DNA from: Neoroseomonas terrae
GTDB lineage: Bacteria > Pseudomonadota > Alphaproteobacteria > Acetobacterales > Acetobacteraceae
Length of the DNA: 64,000 nucleotides
Assembly (NCBI RefSeq): GCF_018129025.1
Contig: NZ_JAAEDI010000001.1
Location: forward strand, 62,001-126,000
Reading direction: 5' to 3'
Part shown: positions 14,516-24,078 of the stretch, piece after piece
How the letters are laid out: every line of letters begins with the position of its first letter
How positions within the stretch are numbered: the stretch's first letter is position 1
The notes under the pieces: generated by a model
Database searches by the model: none
What the model was told of the DNA's origin: nothing
Seen by the model: the letters and a program-made list of their open reading frames with translations, nothing else
Made by a program: the position numbers and the translations under genes

Positions 14516-16546
14516 TCAGGTCTTGAAGTACCATTGCTCCGGATGACCGCCCCAAGGGGTACGGATGTGCTGGGAGACGCCCGTACGCGCAGGGACGTTC
14601 TCCAGCCTTTCACTCACGACGCGCACGCCCATGAAGGCCGGCGACAATCCAACCAATCCGATGCCCCATTGCTGCTCGACGGCGAGCTTCCAGATCTCCT
14701 GCGCCGTCTGCGTGCGCTGCTCCTGCCGTTGCCCCGCTGCCGCGCGCATCAGTTCGAAGGCGCGCAGCATCTCCGGCTCGGTCGGTGCGGTGCCGCGTTC
14801 CCCGTTCGACGCGAACCACAATGCATGGGCATTGCCCATCACGCCGGCCGTCGGGTCCACCGGCAGGGCGTAGCGTGGATAGAGGTAGAGGCTCTCCGTC
14901 CCGTTGTTGGTCCACATCAGGATCTGGTTCTGGTCGTTCAGCGCGCGGGTGATGGCGAGGCCGCGTTCCATTACCTTCACATCGCCCGCGAGCCCGATCT
15001 GGCGCCAATGCTGGACGATCATTTCCGCCTGCTGCGGCCAAGTGGGTGACAGCGTCTGCGCCACCGCGATCTCGATGCGCAGGCGCTGGCCGTTGTCGCG
15101 GCGCAGGCGGTAGCCCTCGCGGTCCTTGCGCGTCAGGCCGATGGCATCGAGCAGCGCATTGGCCTGGCGCGGGTCGTGGGTGGACCATTTCGCGCGCCAT
15201 TCCTCACCCGGGCTCTCGGGAATGATGCGATCGGGAATGACGGAGCCCGGCGTGCCGAGGCCAAGCCAGAACGCCTCGTTCAACTGCTCCCGGTCGATGC
15301 CGAGCGACATGGCGCGGCGGAAGCGCGCATCGGCGAGCAGCGCGCCGATCTCACGATCCTCGGTGTAGGTCAGGTTGGGGAACAGCACGGAATCCGATCC
15401 GTTGAACCCGGGATCGAGGTGCACCCGATATCGGCTGCGCCCGCGGTTCTCGAGCAGGATCGGCAGCTTGCCGAGGTCGATGAAGCGCTCCTGGTAATCA
15501 TAGTCTCCGGCGACCGCGCGCAGGTTCACGACCTCCGGGTTCTCGGCCAGCGTCATCAACACCCGGTCGATGTAGGGAAGCTGCTGCCCCTCGGTATCGA
15601 CGGCGTAGTAGTAGGGGTTGCGCTCCAGCACCCATTGCTGGCCCGTGATCGGCTGCGTCATGCGCCAGGCGCACATGGTCGGCAGGTCGCGGTTCAACCG
15701 CCAGTCCGACCGTGCACGGAACAGCTGCACCCAATTGCCGAAGCCGGCCTCGCGCGCCTGCGTCGCCAGCGTCTCGGCCGACGTGTATTTCGGATGGAAC
15801 CTGCTGAGATAGTGCTTCGGCGCATAGACGCTGTAAGCGCGCCCGTCGGATTGCTGTCGCGTCTGCCCGCCACCCACCAGCGTGTCGCCGGCGAGCAGAA
15901 AGGGAAACAGGAAGTTGGGCGCCTCGAAGACGAAGGCGACGGTGTGGTCGTCCACCTTCTCGACGCGGCCGGGCTTGCCGCCGGCAAACATCTCGGCCGC
16001 CGGCGCGGCGACGAGGTCTCGGTTCCCGTACATGTCCTCGAACCAGAACACCCAGTCGTCGGCGGTGTGCGGCGTGCCATCCGACCAGCGCATCCCGCGG
16101 CGCAGGAAGACCGTAGTGCGCTTCCCGTCGTCGCTGACCTCGTAGCCGCGGCAGAGGCAGGGGGCGATCTCGGTGCCCGTCTTGTCGAAGAAGAACGGCT
16201 TGTCCGCCGACATGATGCGGTTGCCGTTCTCGCTGTCGCTCGGGCCAATGAAGCCACGGCGCCAGGTGCCGCCATACTTGCCCACGCTGCGCAGCGGCTG
16301 GACGACCATGATGTCCTGCGGCAGTCGTTGTTCGACGGGCGGCAGGCGCCCCGCGCGCACCTGCTCAGCGAGCATCGGCGCTTCCTTGAACTGCGTCGGC
16401 CGGCGCGCGGGATCGTCGATCAGCGTCGGCCCTTCGAGTTCCCCGACAAGGCCGGATTCCCGGATCTGCCCGGCCGACTGCGCCAGGGCGGCGTGGGCGA
16501 TCGTCGTGCCAGCCAGCAGGGTCGCCCCGAATTCCCGTCGCTTCAT
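14516..16546 (-). CDS. ABC transporter substrate-binding protein, family 5 (oligopeptide type)
   Basis: A 676-aa periplasmic binding protein of the SBP_bac_5 family. An N-terminal signal peptide (MKRREFGATLLAGTTIAHAA, cleavage near ALA-QS) is followed by a 70-residue linker, then the lobe I pattern GKYGGTWRRGFIGPSDSE. The family's RRGMRWSDGTPHTADDWVFW block follows at about 170-190. It is longer than DppA/OppA (about 540 aa), as in the alphaproteobacterial subgroup paired with a permease bearing a large loop. It is the last gene of the B-C-D-F-A operon read on the minus strand. Likely ligand is a peptide or similar solute; specificity is not readable. Confidence 0.92.
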   Translation of the reverse strand: MKRREFGATLLAGTTIAHAALAQSAGQIRESGLVGELEGPTLIDDPARRPTQFKEAPMLAEQVRAGRLPPVEQRLPQDIMVVQPLRSVGKYGGTWRRGFIGPSDSENGNRIMSADKPFFFDKTGTEIAPCLCRGYEVSDDGKRTTVFLRRGMRWSDGTPHTADDWVFWFEDMYGNRDLVAAPAAEMFAGGKPGRVEKVDDHTVAFVFEAPNFLFPFLLAGDTLVGGGQTRQQSDGRAYSVYAPKHYLSRFHPKYTSAETLATQAREAGFGNWVQLFRARSDWRLNRDLPTMCAWRMTQPITGQQWVLERNPYYYAVDTEGQQLPYIDRVLMTLAENPEVVNLRAVAGDYDYQERFIDLGKLPILLENRGRSRYRVHLDPGFNGSDSVLFPNLTYTEDREIGALLADARFRRAMSLGIDREQLNEAFWLGLGTPGSVIPDRIIPESPGEEWRAKWSTHDPRQANALLDAIGLTRKDREGYRLRRDNGQRLRIEIAVAQTLSPTWPQQAEMIVQHWRQIGLAGDVKVMERGLAITRALNDQNQILMWTNNGTESLYLYPRYALPVDPTAGVMGNAHALWFASNGERGTAPTEPEMLRAFELMRAAAGQRQEQRTQTAQEIWKLAVEQQWGIGLVGLSPAFMGVRVVSERLENVPARTGVSQHIRTPWGGHPEQWYFKT

Positions 16547-16567
16547 GGTGTCCTCCCTTGTCGTTTG

Positions 16568-17559
<992 letters not shown>

Positions 17560-17563
<4 letters not shown>

Positions 17564-18558
17564 GCTGGTACCTCGAGGAAGCAGGAGGCGCCCGCATGGC
17601 CGGGCGCGAGCGGCGGCGGCGCCCCGACATCGCAGCGCCCGGGCATGAAATCCGCACAGCGGGGATGAAACGCACAGCCGGCCGGTCGGGCGCCCGGATG
17701 CGGCACGGCACCGCCGATGGTCGCGAGGCGCTGGCGCGGCGTGGCCAGGATCGACGGCACGGCGCGCAGCAGGGCGCGCGTGTAGGGGTGGCGCGGCGTC
17801 GTGAACAGCTCGAGCACCGGCGCGTATTCCACGACGCGGCCGAGATACATCACCGCCACCTCGTCGCACATCTCGGCGATGACACCCATGTCGTGGGTGA
17901 TGAGCATCAGCGCGATGCCCTTTTCCTGCTGCAGTCGGCGCAGCAGGTCGAGCACCTGCGCCTGGGTCGTGACGTCGAGCGCCGTGGTGGGTTCGTCGGC
18001 GATGAGGATGTCGGGATCACCAGCGAGCGCCATGGCGATGCCGACACGCTGGCGTAGCCCGCCGCTGAGCTGGAACGGATAGGCCTCGACGCGCAGCTCG
18101 GGGCGCGGGATGCCGACCTCGCGCAGCAATTCGATGGCGCGGTCGCGAGCGGCGGCCTTGGACAGGTCGGAATGCTGGCGCACCGCCTCGATGATCTGGT
18201 TGCCGACCGTGTAGTGGACCGACAGCGCCGTCATCGGTTCCTGGAAGATGAGCCCGATCCGGCCGCCGCGGATGCCGCGCATGCGTTCCGATTCGGCGTT
18301 CATTGCGATCAGGTCGGTCTCGCCCGGCGCACCGGGATCGAGCAGGATGCGCCCGCCGACGATGCGCCCCGGCCGGTCGAGGATGCGCAGGATCGACCGC
18401 GCCGTGACCGACTTGCCGCAGCCGGATTCGCCGACGATGCCGAGCGTGCGGCCCGCATGCAGGTCGAAGGACACGCCTTCCAGGGCACGCACCGTGCCCT
18501 GTTCCATCTCGAAATGCACCGCGAGGTCGCGGACGGCGAGGGATGTGCGTTCAGCCAT
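17560..18558 (-). CDS. Oligopeptide-type ABC transporter ATPase (OppD/DppD-like)
   Basis: A 332-aa ATPase starting [20 protein letters not shown]. It has Walker A GESGCGKS near 42-49, Q-loop [12 protein letters not shown], signature [15 protein letters not shown], Walker [12 protein letters not shown], and a C-terminal domain with [16 protein letters not shown]. The alanine in IAMAL instead of IARAL is usual in the D subunit. The start lies 8 bp inside the upstream permease gene. It pairs with the following F-type ATPase to drive import. Confidence 0.94.
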
Positions 18559-19660
18559 AGGGATCCGCCGCGTCTCGCAGCCCGTCGCCGAGGAAGTTGA
18601 AGGCCAGGATGACCACGATGACCGGCACTGCAGCCGAGAGCAGCCACGGCGCGTTGGCCAGGACCTGGATGTTCTGGGCATCCTGCAATAGGATGCCCCA
18701 GGAGATCGCCGGCGGCCGCAGCCCGAGCCCGAGGAAGGACAGTGCCGTCTCGGACACGATCATCGCCGGCAGCGCAAGGCTGACTGCCGCAATGATGTGG
18801 GACGCGAAGGAGGGCAGCATGTGGCGGAAGATGATCCGCCCCTGCGAAGCGCCGGCGAGTTCCGCGGCAACGACGAAATCCTCCTCGCGCAACGAGAGGA
18901 ACCGCCCCCGCACCACGCGCGCCAGATCGGTCCAGCCGATCAGGGAGATGATGACGGTGATGGCGAAATAGACCTGGGTCGTGCTCCAGGTGTTCGGCAA
19001 GGCGGCCGCGAGCCCCATCCACAGCGGAATGGTCGGGATCGATCGCAGGACCTCGATGACGCGCTGGATGAAGGTGTCGACCCAGCCGCCATACAGCCCC
19101 GAGATGCCACCGAGGATGATGCCGAGCAGCAGCGACAGCGTGACACCGGCAAGGCCGATCAGCAGCGACACCCGCGTCGCGACGATCATGCGGGAGAACA
19201 GGTCGCGGCCGAGCTGATCGGTGCCGAGCAGGAAGATGCCGTCGGTGCGCTGCCCGCCCTCGACGCCGAGCAGATGGATGTCGGTCTCGAACAGGCCGAA
19301 CAGGTTGTAGGTATAGCCGCGCGCGAACAGGCGTACCGGCAGCTTGCGGTTGGGGTCGGGCGTGTAGGTCAGCTGGAAGGTCTGCATGTTCCGCACGCCG
19401 CGCAGGCCGTAGACATGCGGGTTGAAGCCGTCCTCGTCGAACAGATGGATCGCCTGCGGCGGGATGAAGGATCGGCGCGCATCCGTCGCATGCGGGTCGT
19501 TGATCGCGAGAAAATCCGCGAAGGCGGCGACCATGTAGAACAGGAAGACGATGACCAGGCTGATGACCGCGAGACGATGTTTACGGAAGCGCCACCAGGT
19601 CAGCTGAAGCTGGGTCGCCTCCGCCCAGCGATCCTGGGCTGCGGCGGTCGTGGCGCTCAT
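18551..19660 (-). CDS. Oligopeptide-type ABC transporter permease (OppC/DppC-like)
   Basis: A 369-aa permease, longer than the usual 290-300 aa. After the first helix (about 33-57) there is an extended periplasmic loop of about 110 residues (FIPPQAIHLFDEDGFNPHVY and onward) before the conserved FLLGTDQLGRDLFSRM. This loop accompanies the 676-aa binding protein in one alphaproteobacterial transporter subgroup. The BPD/EAA loop (VVAAELAGASQGRIIFRHML) sits near 275-295. The start at the ATG of MSATTAAAQDRW overlaps the upstream permease stop by four bases. Confidence 0.93.
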   Translation of the reverse strand: MSATTAAAQDRWAEATQLQLTWWRFRKHRLAVISLVIVFLFYMVAAFADFLAINDPHATDARRSFIPPQAIHLFDEDGFNPHVYGLRGVRNMQTFQLTYTPDPNRKLPVRLFARGYTYNLFGLFETDIHLLGVEGGQRTDGIFLLGTDQLGRDLFSRMIVATRVSLLIGLAGVTLSLLLGIILGGISGLYGGWVDTFIQRVIEVLRSIPTIPLWMGLAAALPNTWSTTQVYFAITVIISLIGWTDLARVVRGRFLSLREEDFVVAAELAGASQGRIIFRHMLPSFASHIIAAVSLALPAMIVSETALSFLGLGLRPPAISWGILLQDAQNIQVLANAPWLLSAAVPVIVVILAFNFLGDGLRDAADPYG

Positions 19661-20649
19661 GCCCGCCCCTCCAGCCGGATGCGCGGGTCGATCCACATCA
19701 GCAGCAGGTCCGAGATCAGGGTGCCGACCACCGTCATGACGCCCAGCAGCAGCACGATAGCCCCCGCCAGGAACATGTCCTGCGCCACCAGCGCCTGGAG
19801 GAGCAGCGGCCCCACGGTCGGCAGGCCGAGCACCAGCGAGACGACGATGCTGCCGGACACCAGATAGGGAAACAGATAGGCTATCGACGACGCGAAGGGA
19901 TTGAGCGCAGCCCGCACCGGGTACTTCAGGACGACGCGCCGCTCCGAAAGGCCCTTCGCGCGCGCCGTGACCACATAGGGCCGCCGCAATTCATCCAGCA
20001 GGTTGGCACGCATGATGCGGATGAGTTGCGCCGTGCCCGCGAGCGCCAGAACGGCCGCTGGCAGCGGCAGGTGCGTCATCAGGTCCCAGACCCGCCCCCA
20101 GGACCATTCGGCCTGGACGTATTCCGGGGAGAACAGCCCGCCGACCGACAGGCCAAGGTAGCGGAAGCCCAGGTACATCAGGATCAGCGCGAGCAGGAAA
20201 TTCGGGATCGCGAGGCCGATGAAGCCGAGCGTGGTGAAGACGTAGTCCCCGATGGAATACTGCCGTACTGCGGAGTAGATCCCGATCGGCAGCGCGATCG
20301 CCCAGGTCAGGAACAGCGCGGCGACAGACACCACCATGGTCAGCCAGAGGCGATCGCCGATGACTTCACTGACCGGACGGCGCCAGACCATGGAAACGCC
20401 GAAATCCCCTTGCAGGACGCGGCCTATCCAGCGTGCATATTGAACGATGACCGGCTGGTCGAGGCCGTACTCGATCCGCATCGCCGCTGCCTGCTCCTGC
20501 GAGACGGAACTACCGCTCGCGACAAGGTTGGCGATGTAGGCATCGACGAAGTCGCCCGGCGGCAGCCGGATGATCATGAAGGTCAGCGCGGAAATGAAGA
20601 CGCAGGTGATCGCCGCCAGGCCGACGCGCTGCAAGAGATAGCTCAGCAT
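19657..20649 (-). CDS. Oligopeptide-type ABC transporter permease (OppB/DppB-like)
   Basis: A 330-aa inner-membrane permease starting MLSYLLQRVGLAAITCVF, the classical N-terminal helix of DppB/OppB. It has the PPGDFVDAY segment after TM1, DFGVSMVWRRPVSEVI, and the EAA loop VVTARAKGLSERRVVLKYPV near 215-235. It is the first structural gene of the importer. Its own ATG has no clear ribosome binding site; a strong one lies further upstream and serves a 12-codon leader ORF ending at the start of this gene, suggesting translational coupling. Confidence 0.93.
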   Translation of the reverse strand: MLSYLLQRVGLAAITCVFISALTFMIIRLPPGDFVDAYIANLVASGSSVSQEQAAAMRIEYGLDQPVIVQYARWIGRVLQGDFGVSMVWRRPVSEVIGDRLWLTMVVSVAALFLTWAIALPIGIYSAVRQYSIGDYVFTTLGFIGLAIPNFLLALILMYLGFRYLGLSVGGLFSPEYVQAEWSWGRVWDLMTHLPLPAAVLALAGTAQLIRIMRANLLDELRRPYVVTARAKGLSERRVVLKYPVRAALNPFASSIAYLFPYLVSGSIVVSLVLGLPTVGPLLLQALVAQDMFLAGAIVLLLGVMTVVGTLISDLLLMWIDPRIRLEGRA

Positions 20650-20681
20650 GCAGAAACGCGGCCTTGTTTGGCCCCGGACAT
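20643..20681 (-). CDS. 12-codon leader ORF upstream of the permease gene
   Basis: On the minus strand an ATG at 20681 follows GGAGGAGAGG with a 10-base spacing and encodes MSGAKQGRVSAC, then TGA at 20643-20645. The leader stop lies just inside the ATGCTGA that begins the OppB-like gene at 20649. The strong signal here and its absence at the permease ATG make a coupled leader peptide or reinitiation arrangement plausible. No run of regulatory codons is visible in the leader. Confidence 0.45.
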   Translation of the reverse strand: MSGAKQGRVSAC

Positions 20682-21365
20682 ACTGTCGTTTCCTCTCCTC
20701 CAACCCGGTCGATGCCAGGTCGGTTCACGCGAGTAAAACATCCGTCTGCGTTCTGCGGCAAGGCTCTGCGAGTCGATGATGCAAGATTGGGCAGATCGTC
20801 GCAGCGGCCGATGCCATGGCGTCTTGCCGACATCGACGGGGTCTACGCCGATCGATGGCCGACCCATCCGTCGCATCGACTGCAAACAGAGGCCCGTCGG
20901 TGATCCCACACCGCAATCCGCGATCGGCCGGGTTCGTCGCGCTGCACGGCCTTGACCGCTACGGTATCCAGGACCTGTTCGCTGCCCGCGCTCGGTCGCG
21001 ACGGCTGCTCGGATACGACTGGGTCAGCATGTCAGATAGTGAATTAGGCGGGGAACTCGGCGGAGCTGACGGATCGGATGATCTGGTCCTGGTTGTGCTG
21101 CGTCATTCGCAAACCGGCGAGCGCACGCCAGCCAAGCTGCGTTGGCGCTTGCTGCGGCACGACGCCGAGAACCCTCATACCCCGCCGCGGCCGATCTTCG
21201 CTCGGGCGGAGACGGTGGGGACCAACCCGTTCTTCGCGGACACTTTGCGGGCGCGGCGCTGCCAGCGGCCGAGAGGGTGCTGACCATGCGCCCGATGCGG
21301 TAGGCCACGACCCGAAATTAGGGGGATTAGGTACTTTAGGTGGGGGGCACGCGCAAAAGCTGAAA
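20650..21365. other. Gene-poor decayed stretch containing a PLP-enzyme fragment
   Basis: About 700 bases without an intact gene. The first 230 bp hold the leader ORF and presumably the promoter of the minus-strand importer. At 20886-20990 lies a plus-strand fragment of a PLP-dependent enzyme (separate entry). From 21000 to 21365 several overlapping frames are open, but none shows a recognisable domain or start signal. The stretch is followed by an integrase remnant, so it looks like the scar of past insertion and deletion. Confidence 0.5.
20898..20990 (+). pseudogene. N-terminal remnant of a threonine-synthase-like PLP enzyme
   Basis: The plus-strand frame reads IPHRNPRSAGFVALHGLDRY then GIQDLFAARA. 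The intact gene at 37604-38779 begins SPKRNPRLAGFAALDGLGRY then GVQDMFEG. Seventeen of 25 aligned residues from RNPR onward are identical, and the match starts at the same distance from the N-terminus. It ends abruptly after about 30 codons with unrelated sequence. This is best read as the leftover of a paralogous or duplicated gene whose body was deleted. Confidence 0.6.
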
Positions 21366-21650
21366 TCAGCCAGTGCGCTGCACGGACTGCCGAGCGGGCG
21401 GCTTTGTAACATCGTTGGCGCGGCCATCTTCTCCCGTGGCGCAGCGCGCGATGTACTCCGCCCACGCCTTCAACGCTGCCTCGCGCTCCGCGGCGAAGTC
21501 GTGGCGCTGATAGACACGGGCGACCGTCGAAAGGCTCGCCGGCTGGTGGGCAAGCAGCAGGTCCGCGACCACCGCATCAAAGCCCATGGCCGCGAGCGCA
21601 GAGACACCAGAAGACTGCACGGATGGAACTCGCAAGGAGTCCTAGCGTCA
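21366..21650 (-). pseudogene. C-terminal remnant of a tyrosine integrase
   Basis: The minus-strand frame gives GFDAVVADLLLAHQPASLST, then VARVYQRHDFAAEREAALKA and WAEYIARCATGE. This is the characteristic end of P4/prophage-type integrases: a degenerate L-x-H segment, the V-x-x-V-Y-x-R-x-[DE]-[YF] box with the nucleophilic tyrosine, and the REALxxWAxYI helix. The N-terminal 300 or so residues, including the catalytic arginines, are missing. It differs clearly from the intact integrase at 9984, so it marks a second, older integration event. Confidence 0.65.
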
Positions 21651-21683
21651 TCCTCTGGGGACGGACAAAGCAACGCGGCGCGC

Positions 21684-22298
21684 TTACCCTCTCAGCAGCG
21701 ACGTATCGATGCCCCCGGTGAGGCGTCCAACCGCGTCGATGATCTCCGCGAAGTGGTCAAGCATCTCATCACTGCCATCAAGCCCTTGCGTCTGCTCGGC
21801 AAGCGACGCGACGTGATTTCGGATGAGGGTAGCACCCGGCCCGGCAGCCTCGCCGCCACTGTGACCGAGGCGCGCCGCCGGCACGGACATAGCATTTCTG
21901 CGGGCTCGGCCGCGAACTGGCTCCGGCCTCCGGTTGCGCGACAGGAATCCCGAAAGCGCTCCGCCAAACGCCGACACCATCGTCCTGGCCGCCTCTAGGT
22001 CGCCAACTGCCAGCAGTGAAGCTGCAACCTGTTGCGACGTAGCTGCCGACATCGCTTGCGCGTTAGCCGCCGCGATAGCTCCCGCGTCGATGAAATTGAG
22101 AGCGTGGTAATTCGTGCTTTGTAGGATTGGACCGAGGCGGCCGAGGCCGCTGAGAATGACCGTATTCGCCATGCGGACTGCCACAGTATCGCCGGCACTG
22201 AGGCTCGACGTATCCAAGCTATTGGCGTCCCTCTGCATTGCGTCGGCATAAAGCATCAATAAGGGCGACAGCACATCGCCTTCGACGGATCCACTCAT
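21684..22298 (-). CDS. Hypothetical protein (orphan ORF in decayed region)
   Basis: A 204-aa ORF starting MSGSVEGDVLSPLLMLYADA. It is mostly alpha-helical and Ala-rich in the first 110 residues, then basic and irregular (SRNRRPEPVRGRARRNA), then helical again (DEMLDHFAEIIDAVGRLTGG). I recognise no family, signal peptide or membrane helix. Its base composition is somewhat more AT-rich than the backbone, and the ribosome binding site is weak. It lies next to the integrase remnant, so a mobile-element origin is plausible. Confidence 0.45.
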   Translation of the reverse strand: MSGSVEGDVLSPLLMLYADAMQRDANSLDTSSLSAGDTVAVRMANTVILSGLGRLGPILQSTNYHALNFIDAGAIAAANAQAMSAATSQQVAASLLAVGDLEAARTMVSAFGGALSGFLSRNRRPEPVRGRARRNAMSVPAARLGHSGGEAAGPGATLIRNHVASLAEQTQGLDGSDEMLDHFAEIIDAVGRLTGGIDTSLLRG

Positions 22299-22477
22299 TT
22301 GCTCTTAGGTCCTGGTGACGCGGTTGTTATGCTTTGCTGCGCGCACCCGAATCTACGACACGCCGGGGAGCATGAAAAGCGAAGTACTTCGCTGCACGGC
22401 TTAGGCCGAACACCTCACCCATCCGCCTTCCTCAGTGGCACCACGTTAAGCGCCGTCCCACCTGAGAATTGTTCCCC

Positions 22478-23698
22478 TCACCACCTAGGCGGGATCGGAT
22501 CGAAGCTGGACGTGATGGTTCGGCGGGCCTCGAAGCGCTCCGGATGTTGGAGGGTTTCCACCAATTCGATCATGTGCAGGCCGAGTTGAGGTGAAAGTCG
22601 GCAGGTGCGGCCTTCCCGCAGCGACTGGATCATTTCCGAAACTCCCAGCAGGAAGTCCACCGGCTTGCCCACCGCGGACAGGCGCAGCGACGATCGGGGG
22701 CCAGTGCGATGCCTCCTGTGGAAACTCCAATTCGCCGAGTATGGGAACCGCAACCACGACTCGATGCGCGACTGCCATCGCCGGAGGTGCGACCCGATGC
22801 TCGCGGCGATCCTGCTCGGGGGCGTTTTCCGAACGTACACCGGGGAGAAGTCATCCCGGACATACTTGGTGTAGAGCACGCCCTCGTCGCCGATGATCAC
22901 GATCGACTTGTCGGCGGGGGCGAGGAGGCTGCAGGTCACGCGCGCAACGATGCCGCCGTCATATTCGATGCAGCCGACCGAGAAGTCCGGCGCCATGGCA
23001 TCTGTGTCGACGCCCTTGTCGGGCAACTGGCACGACGCGAAGGCCTGGACCCGTCGGGCGGGGCCGAAGAAGAAGGCGAGCCACGACAATACATAGGCGG
23101 CGTGCTCGTAGGTGCACCCGGTTTCGTACTCGTCGCGCGCCGGCCAGGGCGCACCGGAAGCGCTGCGCCACCGGTCCGGGCGGAGGCGGTGAACCATGCC
23201 ATCGTCGAAATTGGCGTACACCAACCGAACCCGCCCAATGGTGCCGTCGCGCAGCGCCTTCCACATCGTCTGCGCCGTGGTGCTGAGGAGGCTGCATGGC
23301 GCTGTAACCAGGAGCAGGCCGCGCTCATCGGCCAGCCGCAGTAGCTCTGCGGCCTCCACCGACGTCATGGCGAGCGGCTTCTCGGAATAGACATGCTTGC
23401 CCGCATCAAGACATTGTCGGGTCGTCGCGTAATGATACTTGGGATTGGTCAGGTTCAGGACGATATCGACGGAAGCGTCGTGCAGCATCTCGTCGACGCT
23501 GGCGAAGCGGCGCAGGGGGTGGTGCCGCGAAAACGCATCGAGCCGTGCCGCGTCGGTGTCGAATGCACCAACAACACGGATCTCGGGATGGTGGGGGAGC
23601 GTCGCCATGTAGAAGTCGGCTACGAATCCGCAGCCGAGGATGGCGACTCCAAAGGGGTGATCCTTGGTGCGCTCCCGGTCAGTTGTATTCGTTTGCAC
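22478..23698 (-). CDS. Gfo/Idh/MocA family oxidoreductase
   Basis: A 406-aa NAD(P)-dependent oxidoreductase of the glucose-fructose oxidoreductase / inositol dehydrogenase family. The Rossmann motif AILGCGFVADF is at 19-29, and the catalytic-loop motif EKP is at 106-108 (GKHVYSEKPLA). The family's C-terminal alpha/beta domain covers residues about 140-400. Substrates of this family are sugars, inositols, cyclitols or their amine/acid derivatives. No sugar-transport or other sugar genes flank it; it stands alone between decayed DNA and a 380-bp intergenic stretch. Confidence 0.9.
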   Translation of the reverse strand: MQTNTTDRERTKDHPFGVAILGCGFVADFYMATLPHHPEIRVVGAFDTDAARLDAFSRHHPLRRFASVDEMLHDASVDIVLNLTNPKYHYATTRQCLDAGKHVYSEKPLAMTSVEAAELLRLADERGLLLVTAPCSLLSTTAQTMWKALRDGTIGRVRLVYANFDDGMVHRLRPDRWRSASGAPWPARDEYETGCTYEHAAYVLSWLAFFFGPARRVQAFASCQLPDKGVDTDAMAPDFSVGCIEYDGGIVARVTCSLLAPADKSIVIIGDEGVLYTKYVRDDFSPVYVRKTPPSRIAASIGSHLRRWQSRIESWLRFPYSANWSFHRRHRTGPRSSLRLSAVGKPVDFLLGVSEMIQSLREGRTCRLSPQLGLHMIELVETLQHPERFEARRTITSSFDPIPPRW

Positions 23699-24078
23699 AG
23701 CGGCGTCACCGTCTTAGCATTGGAGGCATTTTGTACTGCCGAAGTGCCTGATGCACGGATTTTCTGAAAGTCATCCGCCCGCGCCCGGTTCGCGCAGCTG
23801 CGTTGGAAGCCGTTGGCAGGCGTTATGGTCGACGCGTGTCGTCCGGTGCTTTCCCGGAACGTTGCTGCAGCGCCGGTCCCGCCAGGCTGGCGGCGTCGGC
23901 AAGGGGCTCGGTGTTCCACGCCCGGCAGCCCGCTCGGATCGGTTGAAGTCGACGGTGTGCCCATTGATGGACGCCCGGCACGCCGCTGCGCACGGCCACG
24001 GCGGCCTTGCGCTCGGGATGCTCAGGGCAACCCTGTCGGCATCGGCCGGGCGGTGCCGTCGCGTCCTTCGCTCGGCCG
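23699..24078. other. 380-bp intergenic region without a supported gene
   Basis: Several short overlapping frames are open on both strands, but none has a recognisable domain, a signal peptide or a plausible ribosome binding site. The segment includes the promoter region of the Gfo/Idh/MocA gene (start 23698) and the 3' flank of the large regulator ending at 24079. No strong hairpin or repeat was seen. Confidence 0.4.

Noticed and set aside
21044..21427. 127-aa minus-strand frame in the decayed region
   Set aside because: No domain, no start signal, and overlaps the integrase remnant; likely a chance frame.
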